A stretch of 64,000 bases of DNA from the NCBI GenBank assembly GCA_910574715.1, contig CAJTCH010000001.1, forward strand, positions 1-64,000, in the 5' to 3' direction. The translations under genes were made by a program, and so were the position numbers. This DNA comes from Lachnospiraceae bacterium (GTDB lineage: Bacteria > Bacillota > Clostridia > Lachnospirales > Lachnospiraceae). The notes under the pieces are model-generated. The model was not told where the DNA came from. It did not search any database and was given only the letters and a program-made list of their open reading frames with translations. The stretch's first letter is position 1. Every line of letters starts with the position of its first letter. Shown here one piece after another: positions 25,513-33,831 of this stretch.

Positions 25513-26811
25513 ATGAAGATCATGCATTTGGACAGGGATACGAGACAGAATATTCTGGAGAAGCTTCTGAAGCGCAGCCCGAATCAGTATGGTGAATATG
25601 AGAGTGCGGTTTCCGAGATATTGGAACGTGTGAAGTCAAAAGGAGACCAGGCGCTTTTCGAATATACAGAGAAGTTTGACAAAGCGAAGATATGCGCGGA
25701 TACGGTCAGAGTGACGAAAGAAGAGATCGAGGAAGCTTATGAGCTTGTAGAGCCGGGGCTTGTGGAAGTCATCCGTAAGGCGCTTCATAATATCGAAGAT
25801 TACCATACCAAGCAGAAGCAATACAGTTGGTTTGACAGTAAGCCGGACGGGACGATGCTGGGGCAGAAGGTAACGCCCCTTCAGAGAGTCGGCGTCTATG
25901 TGCCGGGAGGGAAGGCGGCCTACCCTTCCTCCGTATTGATGAATATCATACCTGCGAAGGTAGCAGGGGTGGAAGAGATTGTGATGGTGACTCCGCCCGG
26001 AAGAGACGGGAAGGTGGCAAGCCATACGCTGGTTGCTGCCAATGAGGCGGGCGCGGATGTGATCTACAAGGTTGGCGGCGCGCAGGCAGTCGCGGCGTTG
26101 GCTTACGGTACGAAGAGCATTCCCAAGGTGGATAAGATCGTAGGGCCGGGGAATATCTATGTGGCGTTGGCGAAGAGAGCAGTATATGGGCATGTCAGCA
26201 TTGACGCCGTCGCCGGGCCCAGTGAGATCCTGGTGATCGCGGATGAGACGGCCAATCCAAGATATGTTGCGGCCGACTTGTTATCCCAGGCGGAGCATGA
26301 CGAACTGGCGTCCGCAATCCTTGTCACGACCAGCGAGACGCTTGCCAGGCAGGTGTCTGAGCAGGCAGATGCTTTTGTAGATGAGTTATCAAGAAGCGAG
26401 ATCATCCGAAAATCCCTGGATAATTATGGATATATCCTGACAGCGGATACAATGGAGGATGCCATAGCAATCGCGAATGATATCGCTTCGGAGCATGTGG
26501 AGATCCAGACGAGGAATCCTTTTGACGTGATGACGAAGGTCCGCAATGCGGGCGCGATCTTTATCGGAGAATATTCCAGCGAACCTTTGGGAGATTATTT
26601 TGCAGGTCCGAACCATGTACTTCCTACCAACGGGACGGCCAGGTTCTTTTCCCCGCTGTCGGTGGATGATTTCATCAAGAAATCCAGTATCATCGCATAT
26701 TCCCGCGAGGCATTGGAGGCAGTGCACGAAGACATCGAACGGTTCGCGAAGGCAGAGCAGTTGACGGCTCATGCCAATTCCGTCTATGTGAGATTCGAGA
26801 AGGAAGGTTAA
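25513..26811 (+). CDS. hisD: histidinol dehydrogenase
   Basis: Oxidises L-histidinol to L-histidine with two NAD+ in the last steps of the pathway. It has 432 residues, full length. Recognisable: VYVPGGKAAYPSSVLM near 117, the signature VDAVAGPSEILVIAD near 228, the zinc-site SQAEHDELASAIL near 256 and GPNHVLPT near 362. It belongs to the hisZGDB run. Confidence 0.97.
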   Translation: MKIMHLDRDTRQNILEKLLKRSPNQYGEYESAVSEILERVKSKGDQALFEYTEKFDKAKICADTVRVTKEEIEEAYELVEPGLVEVIRKALHNIEDYHTKQKQYSWFDSKPDGTMLGQKVTPLQRVGVYVPGGKAAYPSSVLMNIIPAKVAGVEEIVMVTPPGRDGKVASHTLVAANEAGADVIYKVGGAQAVAALAYGTKSIPKVDKIVGPGNIYVALAKRAVYGHVSIDAVAGPSEILVIADETANPRYVAADLLSQAEHDELASAILVTTSETLARQVSEQADAFVDELSRSEIIRKSLDNYGYILTADTMEDAIAIANDIASEHVEIQTRNPFDVMTKVRNAGAIFIGEYSSEPLGDYFAGPNHVLPTNGTARFFSPLSVDDFIKKSSIIAYSREALEAVHEDIERFAKAEQLTAHANSVYVRFEKEG

Positions 26812-26813
26812 TT

Positions 26814-27401
26814 ATGGAGAGAACGGCAAGTATTAGAAGAACAACGAAGGAAACCGACGTCAGGCTTACGCTGAACCTGGACGGGACAGGGAAGAATGCG
26901 ATCCATACAGGGATCGGCTTCTTTGACCATATGCTTAACGGGTTTGCAAGGCACGGGCTGTTTGATCTTGAGGCAGAGGTGAACGGCGACCTTGAGGTGG
27001 ACTGCCACCATACGGTTGAAGATACCGGGATCGTTCTTGGGCAGGCGATTCTTAAGGCGGTAGGTGACAAAGCCGGTATCAGGAGATACGGACATTTTAT
27101 CCTTCCGATGGACGAGACACTTGTCTTATGTGCGGTGGATCTCTCGGGAAGACCGTATCTTAAGTTTGACTCTGCATTTACCGCGGAACGCCTTGGAGGG
27201 CTGGATACAGAGATGGTAAAGGATTTCTTCTATGCCGTGTCCTACAGCGCGATGATGAATATCCATCTTCGAGTCCTTGACGGAGATAATAATCATCATA
27301 TGGCGGAGGCATTGTTCAAGAGCTTTGGAAAGGCGCTGGATATGGCGGTTCAAAAAGAGCCGCGGATCGAGGAAGCCTGGACTACGAAGGGAAGTTTATA
27401 A
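26814..27401 (+). CDS. hisB: imidazoleglycerol-phosphate dehydratase
   Basis: Mn-dependent dehydration of imidazole glycerol phosphate to imidazole acetol phosphate. The 195-residue monofunctional form, without a phosphatase domain. Metal-binding histidine motifs are [13 protein letters not shown] near residue 39, [11 protein letters not shown] near 63 and [18 protein letters not shown] near 160. It starts 2 bases after hisD and ends 13 bases before hisIE. Confidence 0.97.
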   Translation: MERTASIRRTTKETDVRLTLNLDGTGKNAIHTGIGFFDHMLNGFARHGLFDLEAEVNGDLEVDCHHTVEDTGIVLGQAILKAVGDKAGIRRYGHFILPMDETLVLCAVDLSGRPYLKFDSAFTAERLGGLDTEMVKDFFYAVSYSAMMNIHLRVLDGDNNHHMAEALFKSFGKALDMAVQKEPRIEEAWTTKGSL

Positions 27402-27414
27402 AGGAGATGAAGCA

Positions 27415-28698
27415 ATGAGTTATAAGAGATTGATCCCCTGTATTTTCATCGCAGAGGGAAAGGCGGTAAGCTGGTTTGACGACCGTACCGTCATTGCAGA
27501 GGATGCAATTGAGCTGGCGAAGCGCTATAGTGATAACGGGGCGGATGAACTGATCGTGTTCGATTTGTCGGATTATGCAAATGAGCATGACGAGGCGATC
27601 GATCTGATGAAACGAATGAACCGCATCATCCGGATTCCGATGGTTGCCGGCGGGAATGTAAAACGCCAGGAGGATATTAAGAAGATCCTCTATGCAGGCT
27701 CTAAGCGGGCGATCCTGAATTTTTCAAAACAGGACAGTGTGAAGCTGATTGAAGATGCTGCCAGGCGCTTTGGGAAAGAGAAGCTTGCAGTATCTCTGAA
27801 TGATTTTGACGCATTGTTCAAGCATCAGCATGTAATCAGAGAATGCTGCAGTGAGATTATCTTTATGCACAGGCTGGATCTGAATTCTGTGGCAAATATT
27901 ACGGATATTCCCTGCGTGATCGTGACGGATACCATGGAGAGCCCGGAGCTCTTCAAGATTCTTGAATCGCCGGGCGTCAAGGGACTCTCAGGACGGTTTG
28001 TCAGCCAGCCGGATATGGACTTTGCCGCGTTCAAGGATCAATGCGAGCAGCGGCAGATCCGAATGACCTCCTATGAGAGCATGATGGAATTCTCACAGTT
28101 TCAGACCAATGAACAGGGATTGCTTCCGGTTATCGTACAGCATTACAAGACCCAGGAGGTATTGATGCTGGCATACATGAATGAAGAGGCGTTCTATCAT
28201 ACCATCAAGACCGGCCGGATGACGTATTACAGCAGAAGCAGGCAGCAATTGTGGGTCAAGGGAGAGACCAGCGGCCATTACCAGTATGTCAAATCCCTGA
28301 CCATAGATTGTGACAACGATACGCTGCTTGCCAAGGTGGATCAGGTGGGTGCGGCGTGCCATACGGGGAATCCGACCTGTTTCTTCCGGCATATTGCGGG
28401 GAACGACTATGACGAGACAAATCCGCTGCGGGTATTTGAATCGGTATATGAGACGATCCTTGACCGTATGGAGCACCCCAAGGAAGGGTCCTATACGAAT
28501 TATCTGTTTGAGAAGGGAATCGATAAGATCTTAAAGAAGGTAGGGGAAGAGGCGACGGAAGTCGTGATTGCAGCGAAGAATCCTAATCCGGAGGAAGTGA
28601 AATATGAGCTGTCGGATTTCCTGTACCATGCCATGGTTTTGATGGCGCTCAAAGGGATTACGTGGGATGATATCATAAAGGAACTGGCGGACCGGTAA
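27415..28698 (+). CDS. hisIE: HisF-like domain fused to phosphoribosyl-AMP cyclohydrolase / phosphoribosyl-ATP diphosphatase
   Basis: A 427-residue fusion. Residues ~1-215 resemble a HisF TIM barrel. Where HisF has its catalytic Asp11, this protein has Phe11 ([12 protein letters not shown]). The Asp130 strand reads LAVSLND, with Asn aligning to Asp130, so the barrel looks catalytically dead. Residues ~225-325 are HisI, with [19 protein letters not shown] and zinc-site DCDNDTLL and [14 protein letters not shown]. Residues ~335-427 are HisE, with [14 protein letters not shown]. HisI and HisE appear intact and catalyse steps 2 and 3. AAAGGAGA precedes the ATG at 27415. hisA, hisF, hisH and hisC are absent from this window. 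Confidence 0.9.
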   Translation: MSYKRLIPCIFIAEGKAVSWFDDRTVIAEDAIELAKRYSDNGADELIVFDLSDYANEHDEAIDLMKRMNRIIRIPMVAGGNVKRQEDIKKILYAGSKRAILNFSKQDSVKLIEDAARRFGKEKLAVSLNDFDALFKHQHVIRECCSEIIFMHRLDLNSVANITDIPCVIVTDTMESPELFKILESPGVKGLSGRFVSQPDMDFAAFKDQCEQRQIRMTSYESMMEFSQFQTNEQGLLPVIVQHYKTQEVLMLAYMNEEAFYHTIKTGRMTYYSRSRQQLWVKGETSGHYQYVKSLTIDCDNDTLLAKVDQVGAACHTGNPTCFFRHIAGNDYDETNPLRVFESVYETILDRMEHPKEGSYTNYLFEKGIDKILKKVGEEATEVVIAAKNPNPEEVKYELSDFLYHAMVLMALKGITWDDIIKELADR

Positions 28699-28752
28699 AC
28701 AAGAATCATACTTTGGACAGAAGACGCATATGCTGTTGTGAGGTGATGTGTG

Positions 28753-29055
28753 ATGAATGATTCTGAGAAGAGAAGGCGGCAGTTGCTGGAGCAGACCAGG
28801 GATCTGTATAGTGAGAGGAGAACAGCGCCGGCGGTGCATCCAAGGTATAAGGCGGCTTACCAGCAGATCTATGAGGATGGGCAAAGTAATCCTGCCGGGA
28901 CGTTTGGGATTCGGCTGTTTTTGTGTCTGGTGCTGTTTGCGGCGTTTGTTTCGATGGATAAGAACGGGCGCGAGGTGTGGCAGGTGGACAGCAGCCGCAT
29001 TATGAATGAGATCACGTCGGATGTGGATATCGCGGAGGTTTGGAAGGAGCTTTGA
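28753..29055 (+). CDS. small single-pass membrane protein
   Basis: A 100-residue protein: a basic cytoplasmic-type N-terminus (NDSEKRRRQLLEQTRDLY), one hydrophobic segment at about 52-66 (FGIRLFLCLVLFAAFVS) and a short acidic C-terminal domain. I do not recognise it. GAGGTG lies 7 nt before the ATG at 28753. It follows hisIE by 54 nt and ends at a strong terminator, so may be the last gene of the his transcript. Confidence 0.6.
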   Translation: MNDSEKRRRQLLEQTRDLYSERRTAPAVHPRYKAAYQQIYEDGQSNPAGTFGIRLFLCLVLFAAFVSMDKNGREVWQVDSSRIMNEITSDVDIAEVWKEL

Positions 29056-29062
29056 ATTCTAT

Positions 29063-29101
29063 ACCATAGTTCACGAATTATTGTGGACTATGGTTTTTTT
29101 A
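29063..29101 (+). terminator. terminator closing the his region
   Basis: ACCATAGTTCAC / GTGGACTATGGT stem (one mismatch) with an 8-nt loop, followed by TTTTTTTATT. Confidence 0.85.
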
Positions 29102-29158
29102 TTACAAACAGTATATAACAGTTGACAACAGATATAAACTGTTATATACTGTTTGTAA
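29102..29158 (+). promoter_or_regulatory. GntR operator with embedded promoter
   Basis: Perfect 21-bp inverted repeat: arm 29102-29122 (TTACAAACAGTATATAACAGT) and its exact complement at 29138-29158, 15 bp between. A promoter sits inside it: TTGACA 29122-29127, 17-bp spacer, TATACT 29145-29150. A bound repressor would cover both elements. The adjacent GntR gene is the obvious candidate, giving autoregulation of the regulator and its ABC transporter. Confidence 0.75.
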
Positions 29159-29173
29159 CGAAGGAGGGATGAA

Positions 29174-29545
29174 ATGAAATTAATCATTAATCATTCTTCC
29201 ATGCAGCCAATCTACGAACAGATTGTGGAGCAGATTAAGAACAAGGTGATGCATGGAGAACTTAAGGAGGATACGATGCTCCCGTCGGTACGGACGCTGG
29301 CGAAGGAGCTGAAGGTCAGTGCACTGACCGTGAAGAAGTCTTATGATGTGCTGGAGGAAGAAGGTTTCGTGAACACGGTTCACGGGAAGGGAAGCTTCGT
29401 AGCCTTTGCCAATCAGGGACTCCTGCTTGAGGAGAAGAAGAAGGAAGTGGAAGCCGATCTGGAGAAGGCCATCCGGAAGGGCAGAAGCTGCGGATTGACG
29501 GATTCGGAGATCCGGACATTATTCGAGATCATTCTGGAGGATTGA
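29174..29545 (+). CDS. GntR-family regulator, YtrA type
   Basis: A 123-residue repressor: an N-terminal winged helix (PIYEQIVEQIKNKV, LPSVRTLAKELKVSALTVKKSYDVLEEEGFV) and a short C-terminal dimerisation helix region, the size of the YtrA subfamily. That group usually controls the ABC transporter encoded beside it and itself. Here the next two genes are an ABC ATPase and permease, and the promoter is buried in a perfect 21-bp inverted repeat, which fits. AAGGAGGG precedes the ATG. Confidence 0.92.
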   Translation: MKLIINHSSMQPIYEQIVEQIKNKVMHGELKEDTMLPSVRTLAKELKVSALTVKKSYDVLEEEGFVNTVHGKGSFVAFANQGLLLEEKKKEVEADLEKAIRKGRSCGLTDSEIRTLFEIILED

Positions 29546-29590
29546 TGTTCCGGCAGAATGGAAGACGGGTGATATTGGAGGATGAATGAG

Positions 29591-30436
29591 ATGCTGAGAC
29601 TGAATAAAGTGAAGAAAAACTATAAAGGATTTCAATTAGATTGTACCTTGGAGGTACAGGAAGGATGCGTGACAGGGCTGATCGGCAAGAACGGGGCCGG
29701 GAAGAGTACCACGTTCAAGGCGATCCTGGGGCTGCTCCATACAGACGGCGGCAGTATCGAGATCTTTGGGAAACCGATTACCAAGATTGGAGTCCGGGAG
29801 AAGGAAGATATCGGAGTTGTGATGTCAGATTCCGGGTTCAGCGGGTATCTGACTGTTCAAGACCTGATTCCGATGTTAAGAAACATGTACCCGCGTTTTC
29901 AGGAAGCGGAATTCTTAAGGGAATGTAATGAGCAGAAGCTTCCCCTGAATAAGAAGATCAAGGAATTTTCCACCGGGATGAAGCGCAGATTACAGGTATT
30001 GGCGGCGATCACTCATGGGGCGAAGCTTCTGCTCCTGGATGAGCCAACGGCGGGGCTTGATGTGATCGCAAGAGACGAGCTTCTGGATATGCTGCGGACA
30101 TACATGGAGCAGGACGGACGGGCAATCCTGGTAAGCTCCCACATTTCCAGCGACCTGGAAGGGCTGTGCGACGATATTTACATGATCGATAACGGGAAGA
30201 TCGTGCTCTACGAGGAGACGGATGTCCTGCTTGATACCTACGGTGTTCTGAAGGTGACAAAAGAGCAGTATGAGAAGCTGGATCATACTCATATCCTGCG
30301 CCATAAGAAGGAGGAATTCGGGTATAGCTGCCTGACAGACCAGCGGCAGTTCTATCAGGAGAATTACCCTGAGATTGCCATTGAGAAGGGAACTATTGAC
30401 GAATTAATCATGATGATGATACGAGGTGAGAGATGA
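29591..30436 (+). CDS. ABC transporter ATP-binding protein
   Basis: A 281-residue ATPase. Walker A GKNGAGKST near residue 34, the signature region FSTGMKRRLQVLAA near 129 (degenerate LSGGQ, as in ABC-2 exporters), Walker B LLLLDEPTAGLD near 149 and the switch His in SSHIS near 182. GGAGG at 29577-29581 sits 9 nt before the ATG at 29591; an ATG 9 nt upstream is too close. Part of a GntR-regulated YtrABC/BcrA-type exporter operon. Substrate unknown; such systems often respond to cell-envelope stress. Confidence 0.92.
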   Translation: MLRLNKVKKNYKGFQLDCTLEVQEGCVTGLIGKNGAGKSTTFKAILGLLHTDGGSIEIFGKPITKIGVREKEDIGVVMSDSGFSGYLTVQDLIPMLRNMYPRFQEAEFLRECNEQKLPLNKKIKEFSTGMKRRLQVLAAITHGAKLLLLDEPTAGLDVIARDELLDMLRTYMEQDGRAILVSSHISSDLEGLCDDIYMIDNGKIVLYEETDVLLDTYGVLKVTKEQYEKLDHTHILRHKKEEFGYSCLTDQRQFYQENYPEIAIEKGTIDELIMMMIRGER

Positions 30437-31092
30437 TGAAGGGATTATTTATTAAGGATTTAAGATTGATGAAGGCACAGAAGCATTTCTTTGGGGTTGT
30501 TCTGATGATGATGGTGATATTCCTGACGGTTTATACGGATTTTTCATTTGTGATCGCATATATCACGGTGATGTTTGGTTTTCTGACAGTGTCGACGATA
30601 AGCTTTGACGAACAGGATAACGGTCTGGGATATCTTCTCGCCCTGCCGGTCAGCCGTAGAGACTATGTGAAAGAGAAGTATCTGTTCAGCATTGCAACGG
30701 CGATTCCGGGTCTTATGATCGTATCCGTTCTTGCGTTTGCGGTATCCAGAATCCGGGGAATAGATTTCGTTGTGGAAGAATGGGTGATGACAACAGCGGT
30801 AAGTCTTCTGATCGTTGGGGTAATGCTGAGTGTGGTAATACCTGTGCAGTTAAAATTCGGGGCAGATAAGAGCCGTGTTGTAATGCTGATATTATTCGGC
30901 GGCGGCTCCCTGACGATATATGCGGGGGTTAAGATCTGTGATACCTTCGGGATCGACTATATGCCGATGCTTAATTGGCTTGCCGGGATTCGTCCAACGA
31001 TAACCCTGGCGGGTGTTGCTTTGGTCTGCACGGTTTTGATGGGAGTTTCTTATCTGATTTCCCGCAGCTTCATTGAGGCAAGAGAGTTTTGA
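30436..31092 (+). CDS. ABC-2 type permease
   Basis: A 218-residue membrane protein with about six hydrophobic segments, typical of compact ABC-2 permeases (FIKDLRLMKAQKHFFGVVLM at the N-terminus, SFDEQDNGLGYLLALPVSRRDYV near residue 57). It shares TGATG with the ATPase stop, so is translationally coupled. It is the partner of the ATPase upstream. An ATG 3 nt earlier is possible. An 81-bp tandem repeat follows directly after its stop. Confidence 0.85.
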   Translation: MKGLFIKDLRLMKAQKHFFGVVLMMMVIFLTVYTDFSFVIAYITVMFGFLTVSTISFDEQDNGLGYLLALPVSRRDYVKEKYLFSIATAIPGLMIVSVLAFAVSRIRGIDFVVEEWVMTTAVSLLIVGVMLSVVIPVQLKFGADKSRVVMLILFGGGSLTIYAGVKICDTFGIDYMPMLNWLAGIRPTITLAGVALVCTVLMGVSYLISRSFIEAREF

Positions 31093-31262
31093 GGAGGGAG
31101 GCAAATGCGAAGCATTTCTGGAATGCTGACCGACGACTTGCCCTTGAACGAAGGTGAGGGGGCATTACATAAAGGAGGGAGGCAAATGCGAAGCATTTCT
31201 GGAATGCCGACCGACGACTTGCCCTTGAACGAAGGTGAGGGGGCATTACATAAAGGAGGGAG
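31093..31262 (+). repeat. 81-bp tandem repeat (2 copies plus 8 bp)
   Basis: Copies at 31093-31173 and 31174-31254, differing by one base seen by eye (CTG versus CCG), then GGAGGGAG begins a third. Each copy holds GGAGGG, an ATG 12 nt after the copy start, and the small hairpin AAATGC-GAA-GCATTT. The period is a multiple of three, so one frame reads through both copies. Confidence 0.95.
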
Positions 31263-31266
31263 ATAG
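31105..31266 (+). CDS. small ORF made of a 27-residue tandem repeat
   Basis: Reads 53 codons: two copies of MRSISGM(L/P)TDDLPLNEGE followed by GALHKGGRQ or its truncated end, stopping at TAG 31264. GGAGGG precedes both internal ATGs, so a full-length and a 26-residue product are possible. I recognise no family. It may be a leader peptide, an intergenic repeat that happens to be open, or a real small protein; coding is unproven. Confidence 0.3.
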   Translation: MRSISGMLTDDLPLNEGEGALHKGGRQMRSISGMPTDDLPLNEGEGALHKGGR

Positions 31267-31269
31267 TAT

Positions 31270-31410
31270 ATGTGGATAGGATGGTATATTCTTTTCAGGA
31301 TAGGTGAAATTATAGGGATATGCAGGCTGATCTATTTCTTTGCGGTGGAGAGAAACCGGGATATGAAACGGGAAATGAATGATAAAAGTTCTGGAAATGC
31401 ATCCACTTAA
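31270..31410 (+). CDS. small membrane protein, 46 residues
   Basis: Encodes one hydrophobic helix (about residues 2-25, from WIGWYILFRIGEIIGI to IYFFAV) and a charged tail (ERNRDMKREMNDKS). GGAGGG at 31255-31260, the start of the partial third repeat, lies 9 nt before the ATG. It follows the repeat ORF by 3 nt. The single-helix layout and good ribosome site favour a real gene; function unknown. Confidence 0.5.
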   Translation: MWIGWYILFRIGEIIGICRLIYFFAVERNRDMKREMNDKSSGNAST

Positions 31411-31460
31411 TTGTTATAATAGAACCGTCAGTCATTGAAGTGAAAAGGCGGGGGTATGAC

Positions 31461-32666
31461 GTGGATTACGAATTATTGTTAAATGAGATCATCAATATCG
31501 GCAAGGAGATGATAAAAAGCGGAGCAGAGACTGACCGGGCGGAGGACAGCATGTACCGGATGCTTGAGAGCTATGAGCTGGAACAGTGCAGCGTCTTTGC
31601 GATCCAGAGCGATATCCAGGCGACGATACGGCCTAAGGACGGGCATTTTATCACGCAGATCAGACGGGTCCATAGTACGGGCTTCAACTATGACCGGCTG
31701 GATTATCTCAACAATCTGTCCAGATATATCTGCAAGGAAAAACCTTCCGTAGAAGAGATCCATGAGAAATATCTGGAAGTGTTAAACCGTAAGCCCCAGC
31801 CCCGGTATCTGCAGTATGTGGCGGCTGTTTTAGGCGGCGTGGGGTTCGGTGTGTATTTTGGGTGCGACTGGCTGGATGCTCTTGTGGCGATTGTGATCTG
31901 TGCGGTTGTGGAGGTGTATCTGGGCAATATCCTGGATCAGAAGGAACACAGCCTTGTAGTGTATAATCTTGTGATCGCGTTCCTGTCTTCCGCAGCGGTA
32001 TTTCTGGCCGGGAAAGCAGGGCTTGGGCACCATCCGGACCGGATCGTGCTGGGGCTTAATATGGTTCTGATCAGCGGACTTGGGGTTGCCAATGGGATCC
32101 GGGATGTACTGAACCGTGCATATTTGTCCGGAATCATCAATATCATGAATGCCTGCCTGGGCGCGATCGCCATCGCCTGCGGGACAGGACTTGCCATGCT
32201 GCTTTTCAAGGGAGACATGTATGAGATGTACATAGCCCCAAATATTGCGGTGCAGCTGATCTCCTGCGGGGTGGCGAGTATGGGATTCGCCCTGGTATTC
32301 AAGGCTGCGGTTCTGCAGTCTTTCTATGCCGGGATTGGAGGAGCGGTCAACTGTGCCTGTTACGTGCTGGTACTGAACCTTCACGGGAATGATTTTATGG
32401 CGGTGATGGCGGGAGCGGCTTTCGTGGCGGCTTACGCGTATCGGATGTCCAGGATCCACCGTGCTCCGGCAACCATATTCTTGACGACATCCATTATGCC
32501 GGTGATTCCCGGGGCGACGCTGTTCTATCTGATGCATGGATTGGTCCAGTCTGATTACGCGCTGGCGTCCGGGCAGACGATTCTGTTGGCGCAGACCTGC
32601 CTGGCGGTTGCATTTGGATTCTTGATCGTGGAGATTGCAATGCGGTATGTGGGAGAGAAGAGGTAG
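31461..32666 (+). CDS. ThrE-family threonine/serine exporter, fused two-domain form
   Basis: A 401-residue membrane protein joining the DUF1212 (ThrE N) and DUF3815 (ThrE_2) halves that many Firmicutes split into two genes. The N-terminal cytoplasmic part has KSGAETDRAEDSMYRML near residue 18 and LDYLNNLSRYIC near 81. About ten hydrophobic segments follow, with NGIRDVLNR near 212 and TTSIMPVIPGATLFY near 340. Likely exports small amino acids. GTG at 31461 has GGCGGGGG just before it; another GTG at 31440 is possible. Confidence 0.88.
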   Translation: MDYELLLNEIINIGKEMIKSGAETDRAEDSMYRMLESYELEQCSVFAIQSDIQATIRPKDGHFITQIRRVHSTGFNYDRLDYLNNLSRYICKEKPSVEEIHEKYLEVLNRKPQPRYLQYVAAVLGGVGFGVYFGCDWLDALVAIVICAVVEVYLGNILDQKEHSLVVYNLVIAFLSSAAVFLAGKAGLGHHPDRIVLGLNMVLISGLGVANGIRDVLNRAYLSGIINIMNACLGAIAIACGTGLAMLLFKGDMYEMYIAPNIAVQLISCGVASMGFALVFKAAVLQSFYAGIGGAVNCACYVLVLNLHGNDFMAVMAGAAFVAAYAYRMSRIHRAPATIFLTTSIMPVIPGATLFYLMHGLVQSDYALASGQTILLAQTCLAVAFGFLIVEIAMRYVGEKR

Positions 32667-32684
32667 CGTTCGGAAATATTTAAT

Positions 32685-32712
32685 AAAAGCACGCAAAATA
32701 TTGCGTGCTTTT
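32685..32712. promoter_or_regulatory. GCACGCAA-N4-TTGCGTGC palindrome (operator and/or terminator)
   Basis: Arms of 12 bp around an AATA loop. It could terminate thrE-type transcripts (a TTTT run then CTGTTTT follows). It also overlaps the -35 of the LacI-family promoter, and its GCACGC half-sites recur in the iol leader. I favour a dual or operator role but cannot separate them. Confidence 0.6.
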
Positions 32713-32729
32713 CTGTTTTGTGGTACGAT
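32701..32729 (+). promoter_or_regulatory. promoter for the LacI-family gene
   Basis: TTGCGT at 32701-32706 and TACGAT at 32724-32729 with 17-bp spacing; the -35 lies in the right arm of the palindrome at 32685-32712. Confidence 0.45.
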
Positions 32730-32769
32730 ATACCAGTAGTAAATGTACTAAAAAGCAAGGAGAATGATT

Positions 32770-33795
32770 ATGGCAGTAACAATACAGCAGATAGCGGAAG
32801 CGGCCGGCGTATCAAGAGGAACTGTAGACAGGGCGCTGAATAACCGGGGGCGGATCAATCCTGAGGTGGCAAAGCAGATCAGACAGATCGCAGAGGAGAT
32901 GGGGTATGTTCCTAAGAACAGGAAACGCTCTGCGGCCTCGAAAGGGAAGATCCGGATCGGCGTTGTCACACAGCTTGCCAGATCTTCCTTCATGCTGGAG
33001 GTGAACCGTGGGATCCGGCAAGCAGCAGAAGAGCTTAAGGAGAAAGGGATCGAGCTTCTTGTAAGAGAGGGCTTATCCGTAGATGAAGAGGAGCAGTTAA
33101 GCGCCATAAATGCGTTGGTCAAAACGGGAATCCAAGGCTTGGCGGTGATGCCGGTGGATTGCGAGAGCATCCGCATGAAGCTGAACTGGCTGATCGAAGA
33201 GAAGAGAATCCCTGTCGTGACCTTTAATTCAGACATTGTCGGAACCAAAAGGAGCTGCTATGTAGGAATGGACAACCGCAAGAGCGGACGCACCGCGGCG
33301 GGACTTCTGGGAATGCTGACCGGAGGAGTCGGCAAAGTTCTGGTGATCACGGGATTCTTCAGCAATCATGTGAATAATGAGCGTGTGGACGGTTTCGTGG
33401 AGGAATTGAAGAACGCCTATCCTGATCTTGAATTGGCGGGAGTGCAGGGAAGCTTTGACGACTCGGAAGAGGTAGATAAGATCATCCGGAATACGTTACT
33501 GAACATGCCGGGGATCAACGGGATCTTTGTCGCTTCCGGCGGGCAGGAAGGAATCGCGAGGGCTTACGAGGAGCTGAAGCTTGAGAGACGTCCGTTTACA
33601 GTCATCTATGACCTTACGCCCAATAACCGGAAAGCGCTTGCGGATGATGTGGCAGATTTCCTGATCGATCAGGAGGCGTATGTACAAGGCTATCAGCCGC
33701 CGCTTGTATTGGCAGATATCCTGTTGAAGGACAAGAAGGTAGCAGAGGAATTCCAGTATACGGATATCAATATCAAGACCAAGTATAATATATAA
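32770..33795 (+). CDS. LacI-family transcriptional regulator
   Basis: A 341-residue sugar-responsive repressor. An N-terminal helix-turn-helix (TIQQIAEAAGVSRGTVDRALN, residues ~4-24, then the hinge-side NPEVAKQIRQIAEEMGYVP) precedes a periplasmic-binding-protein-like domain from ~residue 60 (KIRIGVVTQLARSSFMLEV; SCYVGMDNRKSG near 161). The ATG at 32770 has AGGAGA 6 nt before it. Just upstream is a GCACGC/GCGTGC palindrome whose half-sites recur in front of the inositol operon, so it may regulate iol genes and itself. The effector is unknown. A MATE gene follows in the same direction. Confidence 0.9.
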   Translation: MAVTIQQIAEAAGVSRGTVDRALNNRGRINPEVAKQIRQIAEEMGYVPKNRKRSAASKGKIRIGVVTQLARSSFMLEVNRGIRQAAEELKEKGIELLVREGLSVDEEEQLSAINALVKTGIQGLAVMPVDCESIRMKLNWLIEEKRIPVVTFNSDIVGTKRSCYVGMDNRKSGRTAAGLLGMLTGGVGKVLVITGFFSNHVNNERVDGFVEELKNAYPDLELAGVQGSFDDSEEVDKIIRNTLLNMPGINGIFVASGGQEGIARAYEELKLERRPFTVIYDLTPNNRKALADDVADFLIDQEAYVQGYQPPLVLADILLKDKKVAEEFQYTDINIKTKYNI

Positions 33796-33831
33796 TTTTT
33801 ACAGAAGGATACAAAAGGGAGGACAGTTCAC

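Noticed and set aside
31103..31254. Two-unit repeat as a CRISPR array
   Set aside because: The units are contiguous with no unique spacers, differ by one base and are 81 bp long; no cas genes are near.
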